DNA from: Pseudomonas panipatensis
Lineage (GTDB): Bacteria; Pseudomonadota; Gammaproteobacteria; Pseudomonadales; Pseudomonadaceae
DNA: 64,000 bases
Direction of reading: 5' to 3'
Assembly: GCF_900099785.1 (NCBI RefSeq)
Contig: NZ_FNDS01000016.1
Location: 1 to 64,000, forward strand
The notes under the pieces are model-generated. The model was given only the letters and a program-made list of their open reading frames with translations, was not told the origin of the DNA and searched no databases. Numbering within the stretch: position 1 is the stretch's first letter; each line of letters opens with the position of its first letter. The position numbers were made by a program, and so were the translations under genes. This document shows positions 62,505 through 64,000 of this stretch, in pieces.

Positions 62505-63893
62505 TCAATCCAGCGGCGATGCGGCGTGACAGCAGACACAGAAACTGGCACCGCCCAGTTCGCTCTGCTCAATACGGTAGGGGAAACCGTGCAGGGAGAA
62601 GATCGCCGCGACGATCGACAGGCCGAGGCCGAAGCCGCTCTGGGTGCTTCCCTGGCGGCCGCGGAACAGTCGACGAAACACCGCTTCGCGCTCCTCGGGC
62701 GGCACGCCGGGGCCGGAATCGAGAACCGCGATGCAGCAGAAGCCATCGCGCTCAAAGGCACGCAGGCTGATGCGCCCGCCGTCGGGGGTGAACTTGATGG
62801 CGTTGCTCAGCAGATTGCCGAAGGCCTCGAACAGCAGTGCGCGGTCGCCCCTGAAACCGGGCAATCCCTCGGCGCAATCCAGATCCAGGGACTGTCCGTG
62901 TTCCTCGGCCAGCGGCAGGAAGAATTCCTGCAGCTCGCGCAGCAGCGGCAGCGCCTGCAAGTCCTCGAAGGAGGCCCGCCGGCGGTGGTCTTCCAGCTCG
63001 GAGATGCGCAGCAGTGCTCGGAAACGCAGCATCAGCGAATCGGTCTCGTCGATGATCCGCTCGAGCTGGGCGTTCTGCTGCGGCGAGTCGATCTGCAATT
63101 GCAGACGGTGCAGTTGCGCGCGCAGGTGGGTGAGTGGCGTGCGCAGATCGTGGGCAATGCTGTCGCAGACGCCTTTGACTTCCTGCATCAACTGGACCAC
63201 GCGGTCGAGCATGCCGTTGACGATGGCCGCCAGCATGTCCAGTTCGTCGCGCCGCTGCGATAGCGGCAGGCGCCGCGCCAGGTCGCCGGCAATGATCGCC
63301 TCGGCGCTACGCTGAATTTGCTGGATGCGCCGTTGCGGGCGGCGGCGCAGCAGGTGCCAGCCGATGATGCCGGGAATCAGGGTCAGGGAAATGCCCCATA
63401 GCAGCGCGTGGAAGATAATTCGGTTGACGGCGCTCAGCGAGCCGTTGTCGCGTACCAGTACCAATAGGCGCCCGTTGTCGGCGTTGACCAGCAAGGCGTC
63501 GCAACTGCTCTGCAACTGGCTGCCGTCGATCAGCCGGTCGCAGCGCTTGAGGCGGTGCACCTGGCCATCGCGCTTGAGGCTCTGGGGAATGTGGCTGACC
63601 TTGCCGCTGATCGGCTTTCCATAGTGGTCGAACAGCCCGTAGGCGTCATTGGCCCGTTCATCGAAGACCTGGCTGGTGCTCAGCGCGGCGTCCAGCTTGT
63701 CGCCCTCGAAGCGTGAGAACAGGTGGGCGCGAGAGCGCAGCGAGTGCGCCGAGAGGCTGTCCAGGTAGCTGGACACCTCCCAGTAAAGGGTGCCCATCAG
63801 CAGGCAGCCCCAGGAAACGAAGAGGAAGCTGTACAGCGCGAGCAGCCGGCTGCTCGACGAGCGCCAGCCCTTAGAGGGGTTCGGCAAGGACAT
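62505..63893 (-). CDS. sensor histidine kinase of cassette D
   Basis: The 462-residue kinase is a near twin of the cassette C kinase: same length, TM1, periplasmic domain, TM2, HAMP, HisKA ([18 protein letters not shown]) and HATPase ([26 protein letters not shown]). Its start lies 23 nt inside the end of the regulator gene, exactly as in cassette C. Retained identity in the sensor domain suggests that both kinases respond to the same cue. Confidence 0.9.
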   Translation of the reverse strand: MSLPNPSKGWRSSSSRLLALYSFLFVSWGCLLMGTLYWEVSSYLDSLSAHSLRSRAHLFSRFEGDKLDAALSTSQVFDERANDAYGLFDHYGKPISGKVSHIPQSLKRDGQVHRLKRCDRLIDGSQLQSSCDALLVNADNGRLLVLVRDNGSLSAVNRIIFHALLWGISLTLIPGIIGWHLLRRRPQRRIQQIQRSAEAIIAGDLARRLPLSQRRDELDMLAAIVNGMLDRVVQLMQEVKGVCDSIAHDLRTPLTHLRAQLHRLQLQIDSPQQNAQLERIIDETDSLMLRFRALLRISELEDHRRRASFEDLQALPLLRELQEFFLPLAEEHGQSLDLDCAEGLPGFRGDRALLFEAFGNLLSNAIKFTPDGGRISLRAFERDGFCCIAVLDSGPGVPPEEREAVFRRLFRGRQGSTQSGFGLGLSIVAAIFSLHGFPYRIEQSELGGASFCVCCHAASPLD

Positions 63894-64000
63894 AGCCGGC
63901 TCCGCGTACTGTCTTGATCAGTGGCTCCAGGCCGGGCTGATCGATCTTTTTGCGCAGGCGGCCGATATGCACGTCGATAAGGTTGGTGCCGGGATCGAAG
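63871..64000 (-). CDS. OmpR-family response regulator of cassette D, 3' end
   Basis: Only the C-terminal ~42 residues are in the window: [42 protein letters not shown], the last part of a winged helix. It matches the end of the cassette C regulator ([24 protein letters not shown]). It continues past the right edge. Confidence 0.85.
   Translation of the reverse strand, partial: FDPGTNLIDVHIGRLRKKIDQPGLEPLIKTVRGAGYVLAEPL

Overview
The window looks like a chromosomal segment of a high-GC Pseudomonas, probably from the P. aeruginosa lineage or a near relative. The evidence is the amiE/amiB pair, the long-Q-loop cytochrome bd operon, lgt, mmsA and the OmpR/LuxR-type regulator content. Core-type genes alternate with AT-richer, decayed stretches holding insertion-sequence scraps and broken genes, so this is a mosaic accessory region.

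Layout. 0-2 kb: 3' end of mmsA, its terminator, then IS30 debris abutting a truncated AraC-type gene, and a 169-bp element with 13-bp inverted ends. 2.1-5.8 kb: a two-gene Gabija-type anti-phage module (gajA, gajB) on the minus strand. 6.2-7.6 kb: a ClC chloride channel gene. 8-11.8 kb: a LuxR-type regulator divergent from a dioxygenase/RidA/APC-permease operon. 12.3-25.6 kb: a short-chain amide regulon. It has a transporter-like hybrid histidine kinase and a LuxR-type response regulator, divergent from a UrtABCDE/FmdDEF-type ABC transporter, formamidase (fmdA), an FmdB-type zinc ribbon, aliphatic amidase (amiE) and its AAA+ partner (amiB). Three copies of a 16-bp near-palindrome lie in the two control regions. 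25.6-27.4 kb: fused gene fragments. 27.4-32.4 kb: a sigma-54 activator divergent from a cydP-cydA-cydB-nifX-like-cydX operon that carries a -24/-12 promoter. 32.4-35.5 kb: a low-GC island with PPK2 and a CHAD-domain gene, suggesting a polyphosphate module.

35.7-64 kb is dominated by two pairs of duplicated signalling cassettes. Cassette A (36.7-40.5 kb) has a small secreted protein, an OmpR regulator, a second OmpR regulator plus kinase, and a half-size TauE/SafE-like protein. Cassette B (57.8-59.6 kb) repeats the small protein, the first regulator and the TSUP protein, and keeps only a broken piece of the second regulator. Both small-protein genes are preceded by the same 14-nt box followed by a hairpin whose stem sequence differs but whose shape is the same. 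Cassettes C (46.5-56 kb) and D (61.2-64 kb) share small Cys-rich lipoproteins, a conserved promoter block and near-identical kinase/regulator pairs. C also has a divergent RND efflux operon. D instead has an atypical regulator lacking the phospho-acceptor Asp. Between them lie a rhodanese with an ANR-type box, small enzymes, a LysR regulator, a diguanylate cyclase and lgt.

The least-described material I can support is cassettes A/B with their structured leader, the C/D lipoprotein cassettes, and the permease-like hybrid kinase with its operator set. Assignments are by eye from protein motifs; no search was run.
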